A DNA stretch of 64,000 nt from contig JAWQUS010000032.1 of assembly GCA_036365455.1 (NCBI GenBank), positions 11,195,501 to 11,259,500 of the forward strand. The letters run 5' to 3'. Position numbers and translations under genes: made by a program. This document shows, piece by piece, positions 24,201-39,200 of the stretch. The DNA is from Macrosoma leucophasiata. Taxonomy: Eukaryota; Arthropoda; Insecta; Lepidoptera; Hedylidae. The notes beneath the pieces were generated by a model. The model did no database searches. It saw only the letters and a list, made by a program, of their open reading frames with translations, and was not told the DNA's origin. Position 1 is the first letter of the stretch; the number at the start of each line of letters is the position of its first letter.

Positions 24201-27200
24201 GCAGCTCGCTCTGTGTGGAGTGGACGCGCCCGACACTCGATGGCTCGGGCGCTTAGTCGTGCACTAACCTAGGCACGTCCACGCGTCTATTGACCATCAA
24301 ATTTTGATTTTACGTCAGTTCAACTGATCGTCAATGGGGAGAGTAAAACAAATAGGAATCAAAGTAGAATACCGATAATGTGAACGTCCATGGCATGGGC
24401 ATACCTATATAAATACACACATGCATATAGGTACCTACTCATCGAAAACGTAACACTCTCAGAGAATCCCAACTTCCCTGATTGGTCTGTGCTACTTCCC
24501 TACTTTATTAATGTAATAAATGCGAAAGTAACTCTGTCTGTCTATCTGTCTGTTACCTTTTCACGTCCAAACGACTGAACCGATTTTAATAATCTTTGGT
24601 ACGGAGATAGAGTTGACTTTGAGAAAGAATAGGCTACTTTTTAAACGACATCCACGCGGGAGAATCGCGGGTAACAGCTAGTATGTAATAATACTACGTA
24701 TAGAATGGACACTTCGACGTCCCGCACGATTTCTCTGCCTCACCCAACCTCCTCCCCTCTTATGAGCAACGTTTGGTATTTTCTACGTGCTACGCACACA
24801 TGTGCACGTGTAAATACACGTCACTGATTGATGTATGTGTAATAGAGACCAAATTAAGCGTTTGTATGGAATTTTGGCGGAGTGTCCGCGATGTGATACT
24901 GTCACGACTCACGACGCCTTTAGACTTCTTTTAGAATGTGAAAATCAGAAATAGTTACAATTTCACATAAGCTCTACGTCAGTTAAAGGCGCGAATTCGT
25001 CAAGCAAATAAACTAATGTGATAATAATAACACTATAGAAAAACACTGCTTTTGTCCAGGAAATAATTTACATCAGAAAAAATATAACCTTGACCATTAC
25101 TATAAGCAATAGGTGTCTTTGAGATTAAAATAAACACGACGTAGAACTGAAAAACAAATACATTTTTTTGGGTTCCGTAGCCTATTTGTTTGGCCATGAC
25201 CATGCGTTTGTCTGTCCTCTGCCTAGCTCAGACATTTTTAGTATCTAGTACTAGAAAACCAGAATTTGGAAACAATTTGTATATTAGTCACGCTAACAAA
25301 GTGCTATAATAAAATCTAGATAAAAAAGTTAGGGTAGCTAAGCACAGTCGGGTCTTTTCTTTTGCGTATAGTGCGGGATGTCGTTGGTTAGATTTTAAAA
25401 AATACTGTACATTTGTGAATACGGATTTTCGATTGCATTCGATTTATGGTACCTGTTTGTAAAATATTAAGCTTTAAAGTGCCAATTTTTGTTAGATTCA
25501 AGTGTCTCCCGCTGCCAGCTATGGACATAAATATGGCACTGTACAACAGGCTCAACTGCGACTTTTGAATCAAAGTTAAAAATCAAGTGACGCGAAACTT
25601 ACTTGTTTAAAGTTACTTTAATGCGTTATAATTTAAGCGTTCAAAAAGTATTCAATTATAGCTATAAAAGTTACCAGAGAACAAAAACACATTATATAAA
25701 TTAAAGATTATCTAATGGAAAATATATATATTAAAAAATATTAATGTTCATAACTACGTAGGTACCTATGCAAAAGCAGAGAATATGTAATAGCAAAAGG
25801 GTCAACACAGGACTGATAAAGTAAAGAAGATATCACAAAGTAAAGAATCTTAATTTTATGTTTGAACTCATTATGTGATCACTGTTAAGAGATTGATAAA
25901 ATCGTAGTCATAAAAATATATTATTATTTAAATGGAAGAATCATGACACTGCAAAGTCAAACGTAATTAATAAGTCAACAAATTTTATCTACCAGTACAA
26001 AAACAAAGTAAACAATTATACTGTACTGTCGCTTAAATAAGATAGTACATCAGCTTCTTTAAGACTTACATAACCTAGAAATTGTCGGATGGAAAAATCC
26101 CATTAGCTACCTATAATTTATCTACTTTAAACCCAGAATCCAAGAGAACAAGCCCTAGGAGTTGAAGTTTCTCAGAACAAAACAATGGAAGATTACAGCA
26201 ACTTTTTTTTTTTAAATGTGTCAAAAGTTTGACATTCAAAGTAGACGGACCCCCTGATGGGAAGTGATCACCGTCGCCTATGAATATTTGCAACACCAGG
26301 GGCGTTGCCAACGCGCTGCCAGCCCTGAAAGACTCTTTGGTGACGCCAGTTATGAAGAACCTTACATTGAAGCACGTAGGGAACATCTCAGAGAGTAGTT
26401 TGTTGAACAACGTACATGTTTTTCTTCAGCCAAATGCATTGGTGATAACCATTTTTTTATAGTTCAACGCAGGATGCGTTGAACTATAAATTGATGGTGA
26501 TTGAACACTGTACCCTATAAGCACCTACATAAAAATGCATATAGCATGGCAACGCTCCTGAGCCCTGCGCTCCTGAGGCCATACATCTGTGCAGAATATT
26601 CCAGGAAGTACAAACTAAGTCAATCCTGAAAACGTTGATTCCCAGATTGATGGAGCAACAGGCGAGCGAGAGACGAGTGGTTCGGTCTTGGAACGTACCA
26701 TAAAATGTGCCATCACTATGAAGAAGTTGGGCTTGAAACGAAACGATGTCATAGTCCTGATGGCGTCAAATTGCCTCGACCTTTGTATACCAATGTACGC
26801 GAGCTTTTGTATAGGAGTCGCTGCGGCGGGTGTTGATAGGACGTTAAAAACAAGTAAGATAATAATATTTCTACTAGGAAAAAATAAATAAATTGAGAGC
26901 GTGGGCACCACCGTATTACATATCTAATTTCATAGAGGTAAAACAACTTTTTCCTGGATGACAAACTGACAACACATCTGCATTTTAGCTCCAGTTGTGT
27001 AGATGTCTATAGGCTGCAGTATTCATGTATTATGTATGTGTGGTTATTGGTCTTTTGATCTTCTTTTGATTCTCAAAATAAGATTTCCAAACTGTTTGAC
27101 CTTCTACATTTTTTTATACAAGGCCATGACTTTACTCGTGTACAATATTTAAAAAAAATTGTTGAATATTAATTTGTTTGTTCCTGTTTTGTTGAAAGAG

Positions 27201-30200
27201 CAAGTTGAGATCGATGACAAGTTGAAATTTTCTCGCAGGAACCATAAACTCAATCGTAAGATAAACGCATGGAAGTAATAACGTTACTTCAGGCCTGTTT
27301 CCCGAAGCGGGTAGAGATGACATTCAAGCATACTTGCTAAGACGATTCGCTAATCTGATTGTATTTTGTCCCATGTAATCAGGAATACATGGCGCGCCTA
27401 CTGACATATTTTATTTTTAAAGAAAAATGGAAAGAAAAATTTTTGACTTCAGGCGAGGCTCGAACTTGCGACCTACTGGGAATCTAGTCCAGCCGCTCTG
27501 CCAATTGAGCTACTGAAGCCCTGCCCGATTTGTCAAATCTTTCTTTCACATCTATTGCATTGCTTTATGGTAGCAGCAGCGCCATCTATTACCAACTATG
27601 CTAGTTAGGCAACCGATGTAATAGACTTATTACTGACATATTACCAAATTTCGAGTGTGACATTTAGAAACTTTCGAAAAATGGGTAGATCCCAATAGTA
27701 CCTACTCACCCCCACCAGGCATTGAACTCAGGTTTTTTTTATATAATGAAAGTGGCAAACAAGCACGCAGTTTACATTGATGTTAAGTGATGACTGCAGC
27801 CTATAGACACCCACACAAAGACTAAGGTCAAAATGCAGATGCGTTACCACTCCTGAGGCCTAAGGTGTTATGCTTCTGTGCTGGTAATTACAGAGCCGTA
27901 CTATACCACATGACCGGAACATGAAAGTGCTGAACATTACCATTTAGCGGCAAGTATATTGGGTAATGCAGTGGTGTCTACGCTCGCGAGCTCCGTCACT
28001 GGAGCTCTACCACCAGTAGAACAGATACTACATAAAATTAATACCATAAGCAGTTGCTCGCGAAATTCTACAAGTTGGACCTATCTGTAACGTATAACTA
28101 GAAAATGAACACCGCAATTTAATTTTATATCCAAAACAAAAGTATCTCAAAAGTCAATTGTATAATTTCAGACGAACTTCAAGAAACATTTAGTTATATG
28201 AAACCAAAAATCATTTTTTGTCAAAGCAATAAGTCTTCAGAGGTTAACGCTGCAGTGGCAAATCTTGGATTAGATGCAAAGGTAGTCACATTCGACAAAT
28301 CTGTAGATGCTGAAAACTTTACAGACCTACTGAACAAGCATGGAATTGGAGACTCGGTTGAAGATTACAGGTAATAGAAAAATATAGTATCTAATAACTT
28401 GCCGCAATGCTTCAGTGATAATAAAGTAGGTCGCTGTTGCCATGAGTTCTGGGGTTAAATTCCGAGTCAGGGAATAAGTGATAAATTTATTATTTTTTAT
28501 TTTAATTTTTATTAGAGTATTGTAATTTCAGTTAAATCCAATGTTTCTGGGTACAAGATAGCCAGAATCCATTTATTTACCATCTAAACTTTTAAAGTTC
28601 TTTCAGAATTCCCGCAGTATTATTCCAAATATGTAATGTATCTACCTACGGCGGTGACGTGACGACCCCACCACCTACTTATGGAGGAGAATTCTCCCGT
28701 TAGTGTAGTCAATCAACCGAACAATGGCATTCAAACCATTCTAGTACGACAGCAGTAAACATATTAATGGAATGGGTAGGAACATAGAGCAACGCATCGC
28801 CTGTCGCGGCGGACCGGAGGGGAGTAGCCATAGCGTGTATTACCGATGCAAAACAGTCTGTCATTTTTACGGGGGGAAATGCGTGCGACTCACACGCACA
28901 CTACAAAAATCGTCTATTTCTACGAAACTCACACCTTGACTATAACAAGATACAGAAACAATTTCACGCACACATAGAAATATCTAGGCATATGGACAGG
29001 TATAGGCCCATTTGGGCTTGTACTTTGACAGGGGGGGAAAGCCTGCATATGGCTACTCCCCTCCGGTGTTCCTCTATGGGTATGAACGTCCCGCGACAAA
29101 ATTACCGCCAAGCGTGGCAATATAGTATAGATCCTCCATTTTTTGGGCGCTTTGGTCCAATGCGCGTCTTTCGGTTGAAATTATGATGATGACCTCCCGA
29201 TTTAGAACCTCAATACTTTAGTAGGTACATCTGAGTATTAAGTATTACATATTATCTGAATTTACTCTGTTTTCCAAGAGTAAATCAAAGTAAATCTACT
29301 TATAATATAACGTTTTCGTAGGTTTTCGCGAGCTTCATACAATACTTACAATACTTAATAATATTATGTTGATTACGTTGAAAACATATGTTAGGTATTT
29401 TTGAACTTTTTTGCATGCAACAATTTTTATTTTAAGGCCAGACGATTTTGACCCTACTGACACTAATGCGTTGCTGTTGTCCACGAGTGGAACATCTGGA
29501 AAACCTAAGAGTACTGAATCCACTCATTACCATGCAATGGTCGGATTTCCATCCATTTGGTAAGTTTGGTCACATAATTTTTTTTTTCATGAGTCTACGG
29601 ATGATTGAGAATATATTACTATTTATTGATGGTGTTGTTGTTATACACGTGCAAAAATCCGCAAATATAATTTCAACAGTGTAAAGCGCCCAAAAATCAG
29701 TGAATCGAAAAAAATAATTAAAATGAATCCACAGTCTTAGGTCGAAATTACTTTGATAAGTACAATTAACTGTCGTTAGTAGAAACACGAAGTATTAGCA
29801 AAATCATGTTATTACCACGTTTGTTTTTTTTAGACTGTGTTATTACTTAGTATTATAACTGACATACTCAACAGTTTAATAAGACTTATAATTTCATTTT
29901 CTTATTTTCAGGGCAAAGGCTTCCTCGTGTTTAATTATTTCACCAATACAGTGGTTATCGGCTGTTGTCTTCTATTATTTTTCACCACTTCTAAAGATGA
30001 CCCGGATTCAGTCTTCCCTGGATATGACTAAGGAACATGTTTATTATTTAATAAATACATATAAGGTACGAGGCATTTTGTCGTACAAACTTGATTTTTC
30101 GCTTTTCGTCCCTGAAATGAAATGGTGTCGTTTATATCAAATTTTGAATAAATCTCTTTGATCTCAATTCTCTCAAATCTGTTTGATCTCGTTTCGCAAC

Positions 30201-33200
30201 AAATTGGTAGTGACAGACGAAGAAGTTGATAGACAGACATGCAAGTGATTCTATGATAATAAGTAGATAGTATGTGTCTTTCCTTTTGTAGTAAATAACT
30301 CTGAAAAATGTATACCTAACAGTGGAATATGTACCTTAACGAAGATATTTACAATTTACATTTCAGCCAGAAGTAACGGTTTGCAGTCCGACATTCATGG
30401 TAGAACTGACGAAGCCTGGTGATAGTAAGAAATGTGACTTTTCGTGCTTTAAAAAATTTTTCATCGGAGGCAGTGCTGTTTCACAAAAAGTCGTTGATTA
30501 TCTGGTGGTAAGAAAAGACGTCGAAGTGGGTTCTGAGACCGTACCAACTACACCTATCAAAAAGTTTTTTACATTTATTTTGTTTGTGTGACAGTACGTA
30601 GGTAGATATGACTAAACGAGACAAAGCTAGGTTAAATGTATGGGAGTGTTTAATTAATTTTTGGATTTTCCTCGTTCTATTTATTAAAAGGTATTATTGT
30701 CATTTCACTCATTAGGTAAAGTTCTTTCGATATCAGTTCCAAGTTTTTTGATATTTGTAATAGTTACGAAATAATCGCCTATGCACACTTACAGCCTTAT
30801 TAATAAACGTAGACCAGAGCGATTTTAACTTTACGCCAAGGTTTAAGCTAACATTTTTAATAATCACTATTAATAAACATAGACCAAGCAGGATTTAAGA
30901 ATATTCTCATCTACTATCGGTGTAAAAGTTATTTATCGGCGCCACATTGTTTAACGACTGGTATAGGCATCGATAATAGACTATTTCGATTTTTTGACAT
31001 CTGCGGGACACGTCGCGTAACTTGTATTTTTTTTTTTTTAGTTATTATGGCATCGCTATTACGCATATTGCCAGTGTCAAGTAAAACGATATTTCGTATT
31101 TATTTAAGCAGCGTCAAAGTTAGTATAATATCAATTATAATATGTAAGTATCAAGTATATAAGATATCAAGTATAATATGTTAGTCAAGTGAGTTACAGT
31201 CAAGTTAAGTCGAGTAAAGCGATGGCTACTTTACCAGAACATTTACAATGAAGTTTTGGAGGCAACCTGAAAGGTCGTGTTTTCGCACTGTTATTCTATT
31301 ACACTATACACGGGCACTGTAATAAACCTATATCAAACAAAATGCCACCAACTTTATTCAATATAACTTAAAAATACACCAAGAAAATGAAATAAAATAA
31401 GAGCACCATACACCTCTTTCAAGGTTCCCGCCAAAACTCCCGCGTAACTTGTAGCTGAGACAAAACAAAAGTTTGTTTTATTGATCTCAGAGTTTGTTTA
31501 ACAATGTGCAAAACAAAGGTGGATGCAATAAATGATGTTTGAACCAGATTCCACTAACCAGACGTGTGACGTATTATATTTTTTTATGAGTAGTATTTTG
31601 AATATTCTATTTAATGCTAACCTTTAATCATAAAATATCGATAAATTAAAGAAACACGATATAAATTAAGCTTACTTAATTAGATAGATCATAAAATCGA
31701 GATCTTTGTCTTACATGTACTTACCTACCTACTTTTTTCCCACGTCTTTTATCTCGTTCACGATTATCTTGTTTGTATTTTCAATAATATACATCTTAGG
31801 TAGAATATATTCTCTAAGCACTGATCGAAAAAGTAAGTAGAAACCAGTTCACAAAAAGAACCACCACTAACAATAAATAAACACAACGCGATAACTATCA
31901 AATGCACAACATGCGTCACAATCAGTAATTCGAGTAAATAAAGCGATGGTTGTTTTACCAGAATATTTTGGTAGAATGAAATTTTGGCGGCAACCTGGAA
32001 AGGCGTGTTTTCGAACTGTTACACTATTCACTATACACGGGCACTGTAATAAACCTATATCAAACAAAACGGCACCAACTTTATTTAACACAAATTAAAA
32101 CTGTACCAAGAAAACGAAACAAACTTATGAGCACCACACTCTTAATCAAGGTTCCCGCCAAAACTCAACAATTGTCTGTATGTTCCCGTTGACAAGATTC
32201 ACTTGTTACTGTCATTTGTCAGTGTCAATTTTTTGTTATTGTCACCATCCAGCGTTGTATTCATTCAAAAGTCATTCACTAGCTCACTCTTTTTACTTTA
32301 AAAAAAACTGGGTTGCCATAACGCACGTGTTAAGCCCGTTGTTAGGAATGTATTGTTAGTTCGCGGCTTTGCCGCGTTTATTAATAACGCTTTAATTACC
32401 AAGTTACAACTGCGTTACTATAGGAGAAACAAGTCCAAGTATAAGTTGGGATGGTGCTTGGACCAAGCGATTTTTATTAATAAGACTGTTAAAGATTACA
32501 CCCTGTATATATGTATATATATGTATGTAACGGAATCTTCAACTTTGCACACACACCTCTCAATGCAACGATAACAATGCAATAATTCGAAAAAATATAA
32601 CTAATTCTAAAAATCCGTAACTAAAAAGTTAAAAATAAATTACAGTTTGAAAAAAAAGGACTAAAAGGCACGCCTTTGCAACTAACTGAACTAAAAAAAT
32701 ATAAATAAAACAGTTGTAGTAGAAAAATTCATAATACGTATTGTAGGTACAAAAAGTGATTGATTTTGATTTTGATTGTTGTAAATATTTTATAATAAAC
32801 TTAATCCTTCATGAAAGACACCGAATAGAGCTCCTATCTGTCAAACATGACATTACAATTATTTTTTTTTTTATTTTTTTTTATTATGGCATCGCTATTA
32901 CGCATATTGCCAGTGTCAAGTAAGTAAAACGATATTTCGTATTCGTATTTATTTATGCAGCGTAAAAGTTAGTAGAATAAAGTCAGTCAATTATTTACTA
33001 AGTATGTCAGTCAAGTGAGTTACAGTCAGTTATTCGAGTAAAGCGATGGCTACTTTACCAGAACATTTACAATGGAGTTTTGGAGGCCACATGAAATTTT
33101 TGACGATCCGGTTAGTCCAGCGGTGTGAGATGACCGTTTGATTCGAAGGGTCGCGGGTTCGATCCCCGCACCGGGACGAATATTTGTATGGCCTACAGAT

Positions 33201-36200
33201 ATTTGTTTCGGGTCTGGGTGTTTGTGTATGTATTGTATGTGTACAACGGCACCCACGACACAGGTTTATACCTACTGTGGGGCTGTTACTGTAAGCGTAT
33301 TTAATTTAATTTAATTTAAAACCTGAAATGTCGTGTTTTCGCACTGTTATTCTATTTCACTATACACGAGCACTGTAATAAACCTATATCAAACAAAATG
33401 CCACCAACTTTATTCAATTTAACTTAAAAATACACCAAGAAAATGAAATAAAATAAGAGCATACGCCTCTTTCAAGGTTCCCGCCAAAACTCCATTACAA
33501 TTATTACAATTATTTATGAATCGACGTTCCGACACATGTTACTAACAAAATCCTACATATAATATAATATACTTAGATCTTTATAGGCTGCAGACTACAC
33601 TGTTCACTTACCATTAATGTGAACTGTATGCTTACTTGTGCTTTCATGCCATAAAAAACTTACCTTATAAACTGTGTTCTAGACCTGAGTCGATCGCGAG
33701 CGATAGAATCACTTTGATTGAATCACGATCCAAACACAAGTGATCGGATCGTGACGTACAAAAAAAGTCGATCATTTGGGTCCTTTGGGTCATTGGGTAC
33801 TTTGTTTCTCGTGAACTCTATCACATTAAGCATAAGGTACACTTCAGTTTGTTTACAGTTTTATCGATCAAGCTCCCCTGCACAATGTCATCTAATTGTA
33901 AAATTTATGCTCTATACCTATAAAGTTAAAGAATGAAATTATAGTGATAATTAATTGAAATGTATTAAAATGAAAAATAGCCAGCGGCATAATGTGTGAA
34001 TCGCGATCTCGAGTCTCGCATCCTTATCAGATGGGTCTCGAATCACGAGAATCATGAGCTACAGTATATGTTTGAGCGAAATCGAGTCGCGACCCAAATG
34101 ACCCAAACGATCGAGTCATTTAGACTCGATCACCTTGTCAATGGGTCGCGATCGACCCGAATCCCGACGAAGGCGTGATCGACTCAGGTCTACTGTGTTC
34201 CTTCAAACAGGCAGTGGCTCCGGATGCTTACATACTCACTGGATATGGTATGAGTGAAGCAAACGGGATGGTATTACTGAACATTACCGGCAAAGCGGAG
34301 AGCTGTGGTAAAGAAACTCCCTTCTTCAAATATAGGGTAAGTGTTGTATTTGTGAAAGTTAATTTTTTTGTCATTATTGCCGCGTAATACATATCACAGA
34401 GGCAAAACAACTCAGGTCTCAGGGGTGGCAACGCATCAGCATTTTAATCTCCAGTTTTTAGGTAAATGTCACACATTTGCTTAGTTAACATTTTCAGACA
34501 ACGTTTAGAAGATTTGCTGGCACAAAGTTAAAAAATATTGTGTTAATCTGCCTGAGTGATATCTAAGTACTGATTGAAGGGAAGAAATGTAATCTGTCCA
34601 AATAAATATAATTTAAGTGTCTGTTTGTAATATAAAAATGACCGTTTTTTTCTAAATGCATATTACGTTGGGGAAAAAGTTTCTTCGCATTTTTTAAGAT
34701 AATTCAAAACATTTTTTAATACAGTTTATTTAAATTTAACTAAAGTATGTATGTACCATTTTGTTCGATAACCTTTTGCCATCTTGTAGGTAGGGACATG
34801 ATCCCATTGCTATAAACATTTTGGGACTTCTCATCAAAATACTGCGACAAGTGGATTTGGCAGTCCTCTCGTGATGTTAACCTAACATTGCATAAAGAAT
34901 TCTGAAGAGACCGAAACAGGTGGAAATCTGAAGGTGCAAGGTCAGGACTATACGGTGGATGCATTAACACCTCCCAGCCAAACTCTCTTAATTTTTGCTG
35001 AGTGGCTATAGATGTGTGAGGTCTAGTGTTATCATAATGAAAAACCACACCCCTTCTGTTGATCAATTCCGGCCGCTTTCTCTCAACTTCTTGATTTAAT
35101 CTCATCAGTTGTTCGCAGTAGAGTTCAGAATCGATAGTCCTGCTTGGTGGTAATAGCTCATAATGAATAATGCCCTTCCAATCCCACCACACACACAACA
35201 TCACCTTATTGCGAGTTAACCCGGGTTTCGCCACAGTCTGTGAAGCCTGACCGGCCTTTGACCACGACCTCTTTCGCACGTTCTTGTCGTACGTGATCCA
35301 CTTTTCATCACTAGTTATCAGCTTCTTCAAAAATGATTCGGTTTCATTACGTCGTAATAAAGAATCACAAATGAGTACACGGTTCATTAGGTTTCTTTCA
35401 GTGAGCTCGTGAGGTACCCAAATATCGAGCTTTTTTTTGTACCCAGCTTTTTTCAAATGCGCCAAAACTGTTTTGTGATCAATTCTCAGTTCTTCAGCTA
35501 CGTCGTAACTACTGATATATCGATCTTGCTCCACTTTTTCAAAAATGGCATCCATTTTATCCGTTATAGGGCGACCAGAGCGAGGTGCATCTTTGACATC
35601 AAAATTTCCGGATTGAAAACGCTTAAACCAAATTTGTGCTACTCTCACAGACACTGCACTAGGTCCATAAACATCGCAAATTTTTTTCGCGGTTTGCGTT
35701 ACATTTTTACCTTTTTGTAGTACAATTTTAAAATGTATCGAATTTCTTCATTAGATTCACTCATCTTGACAGTACGAAAAAACAAATGAAAATCACACAT
35801 TTGCCTAATTTGAATTAGGTATTATGTTCTTTAAAATTTTAACTTTCAATGATACCAAAACCAGCCAGATACAAATACTGCAGCCAAAGAGATTTTATTA
35901 CAAGTTCATACATACTATAATGCGAAAAGACTTATTCCCTAACCTATTATGTATGTATACACGGTACATATACCAAAACAACATTTTAACAATTTTTGTC
36001 CGTCTGTCTGTCTGTCTGTTTGTTCCCGCTAATCTCGGAAAGGGCTGGACCGATTTTGACGGGACTTTCACTGGCAGATAGCTTATCCAATAGGGAGTAA
36101 CTTAGGCTGCTTTTATACTAGCTTTAACTACTAAGCTTTTAACGTAGATACTTTGTTTTTGTCTTACACTTCACCCCAATTACTTATTCGCTAAGACTAA

Positions 36201-39200
36201 ACACCGCCTGTTACCTGAACTGTTTATGTAAAACAAATGTATACATTTTCGTGATTGTTTAATATTATATTACAGTTGGTCGATCCAAACACAGGAGAAG
36301 ATATTAATGTACCAAATAAGACCGGGGAACTATGGGTTAAAGGACCTTCCGTTTGTACGGTAAGTTACTCGTACCTATTTGATAATTTACAGGCAGTTAC
36401 GGCTTGCAACTTATTCAACAGAAAATAAAGTATAATCAGGTGTCAGAAATAATTGTATTAGAACATTTACAACGATATTTTTTTAAATATATATACAACA
36501 TGTAACCTGAATAATGCACACTATCTAACACCTCGATTAGAAAATTGAGTTATAATCATAGTACATGAACTGAAATGACATGTTTATGTATTTAATATTT
36601 TTTATTAAGCATTTTAACAATTTTTGTCCGTCTGTCTGTCTGTCTGTTTGTTCCCGCTAATCTCGGAAAGGGCTGGACCGATTTTGACGGGACTTTCACT
36701 GGCAGATAGCTTATCCAATAGAGAGTAACTTAGGCTACTTTTATACTAGCTTTAACTACTAAGCTTTTAACGTAGATACGTAGATTTGTTTTTGTCTTAC
36801 ACTTCACCCCAAAGCTTAGTAGGCCCTTGGGCGTGGAGTCATACACGTTCATTAACCCGGCCCTTGGGAGAGCAGAGTCACCTTCTCTACTTTTCACTTG
36901 GGTAATTCCTGACTGGCGCGTCCACGTCGCGGGGGTGGGCATCTTGCACTCTAGTAAGCCGGCGTGTATAGATGGCGAAGTTCAGCAGGGTATAACGTTT
37001 TGCGGGGTATAACGCAGAGCCCGTGCCCAGGGTTACGGGTGAAGATCTCAACGGTGGGAAAGGCGGAGATAAAAGTTATCGATACGGCTCAACCAGCGGA
37101 AGAGGTGAGCTACAGGAGCATTGTGCCTGGACCCTGAGGAGGGCAGCGGTAGCCATCAGTACCAAATTGGAGCGGAAGAACCATATGTTCCAAACCGGTT
37201 CATTCTTGGAATATCGTAGCCACCAAAGCTATGATACCGCGATGTAGAAAGTAACGGGAACCTACTACATTATTAATTCCCATGAGTGTTGTGAATGATG
37301 AGAAAACAAATAGATAGAGAAAGGCCCCCTGGCAATCCGAGTAGCGACCGGCGCTCTGAGCTGTCCGGGGCTAAGAGTGTGAAATAGATGACCGGCCATC
37401 AAGATGTGGGCACCCAGGCATCTTATGGAAAAAATGCTACTGGCAGACAAAATATAAACCTGAGACGAAACTATCGCATTGGTACTTGGAATATACGGGG
37501 TCTTTCCGATGACGGTAAGCTTCACATTTTGGAACATGAAATTGAGCGGTGCAATCTCACAATCGCGGGAATTAGTGAGACACATTGAAAAGGTAGTGGA
37601 CACTTTGACTCTGAGAAACATACCATCTACTTCTCCGGTAATGACAAAAGTAGCTTTTCTGGAGTGGCCATCGCAATACCTAGACTGTGGAAAAGCTCAG
37701 TACTTGGATACAATCCCAATACTGATCGAATTATATCAATAAAACTCAGCGCTCTACCAACACCACTTAACATAATTCAAGTATATGCCCCTACAAGTCC
37801 AGCTAAGGATGAGGAAATAGAAGAATTCTACTGTCAGCTGCAATCTTCCGTTGCGAAAATACCCAAGAGAGAGTTGTTACTCGTAATTGGTGATTTTAAT
37901 GCTAAAGTTGGCAACACCTCGATGGATACCGGATTGCGTAACATTATAGGTAAATATGGTCTTGGTATCCGTAACTCCAGAGGCGAGCGGCTCATAGAAT
38001 TCGCTGCGGATAATAATATGACCATTACGAATACTCTGTTTAAACACCATCCTAGACGGCAATATACATGGACATCCCCCGACGGAAAATATCGCAATCA
38101 GATTGATTACATTCTAATAAGATCTCGATGGAGAAGCTCAATCACCAACACACATACCTTACCCGGTGCTGATTGTCATTCTGATCATCAGTTACTGATG
38201 GGAAACTTACGGCTGAAGTTGCAAAAAATGAGAAATATAAGAGTAAACAAGAGAATGGTAATTACAGATGAAAAATCGTTTACAACCTTGATAAAGAAGA
38301 AGTTTACTACTTGTATAATGAATGCTGATTGCAACGATTCCAACTCACTATGGATGTCAGCAAAGAAAAACATCGTAGAGACAATGCTGGAATCACAGCA
38401 AAAAAATACCACCTCAGCCAAAAGACAGCACATTTGACCATGGATATATGGCGATTGATAGAAGAATGTAGACATCGTAAAGCTTGTGGCACCAGCATAA
38501 TAGAACTAAACGCTAAATCATCCACAATACAAGCCGCATGTCGTAGAGACCGCAACAAGTATCTGGGTATATGTGATGAACTGGAACAACATTCTGACAA
38601 ACACCAAACCAAAGATCTCCATGACAAGGTGCGATTAATTACACGCCAATTTAAACCTAAGACCTGGGCAATCGAGGATTCAGTGGGTCTCGCAGTTACT
38701 GAGATAAAAGACATTGTGACCGTCTGGAAGGAATACTGCGCATCACTTTTCTCTTGTAATACTGGACCAGAAATCACATGTATAAACACATATGAGCGCG
38801 AGCCTAACATCATGCGGGATGAAAATCGTGCCGCAATCCAACATCTCAAATGTGACAAGGCCACAGGATACGATGATATTCCAATTGAACTCTTCAAGGC
38901 GATGGGAGAATCCGGAATTGATGTACTGTACACCATCTGTTCAAAAATATGGGAAACTGGAAAATGGCCTGGTCGCAATCCATATTTATTCCACATCACA
39001 AAAAAGGATCCACTAAGAAATGCTCTAATTATAGACTCATCTCCCTAATATCGCACGCAATATTAAAATGCGCGTTTCCGTGCTTCGGAGGGCACGTTAA
39101 GCCGTCGGCTCCGGTTGCTATGCCTTATGGGAGGTTTAAAAATGTCCGACAGCGGGTTGGCCACTAACCCGTATCTTCACCAATCTGCATTGGAGCAGCG

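Noticed and set aside
33050..33256. ORF with 'IRPGAGIEPATLRIKRSSHTA' like a protein
   Set aside because: It is the antisense reading of a tRNA-derived SINE head, a well known false protein signal.
36000..36030. GTCTGTCTGTCTG tandem run as a possible CRISPR or regulatory array
   Set aside because: Simple 4-nt microsatellite inside a dispersed repeat; no spacer structure, and the DNA is eukaryotic.
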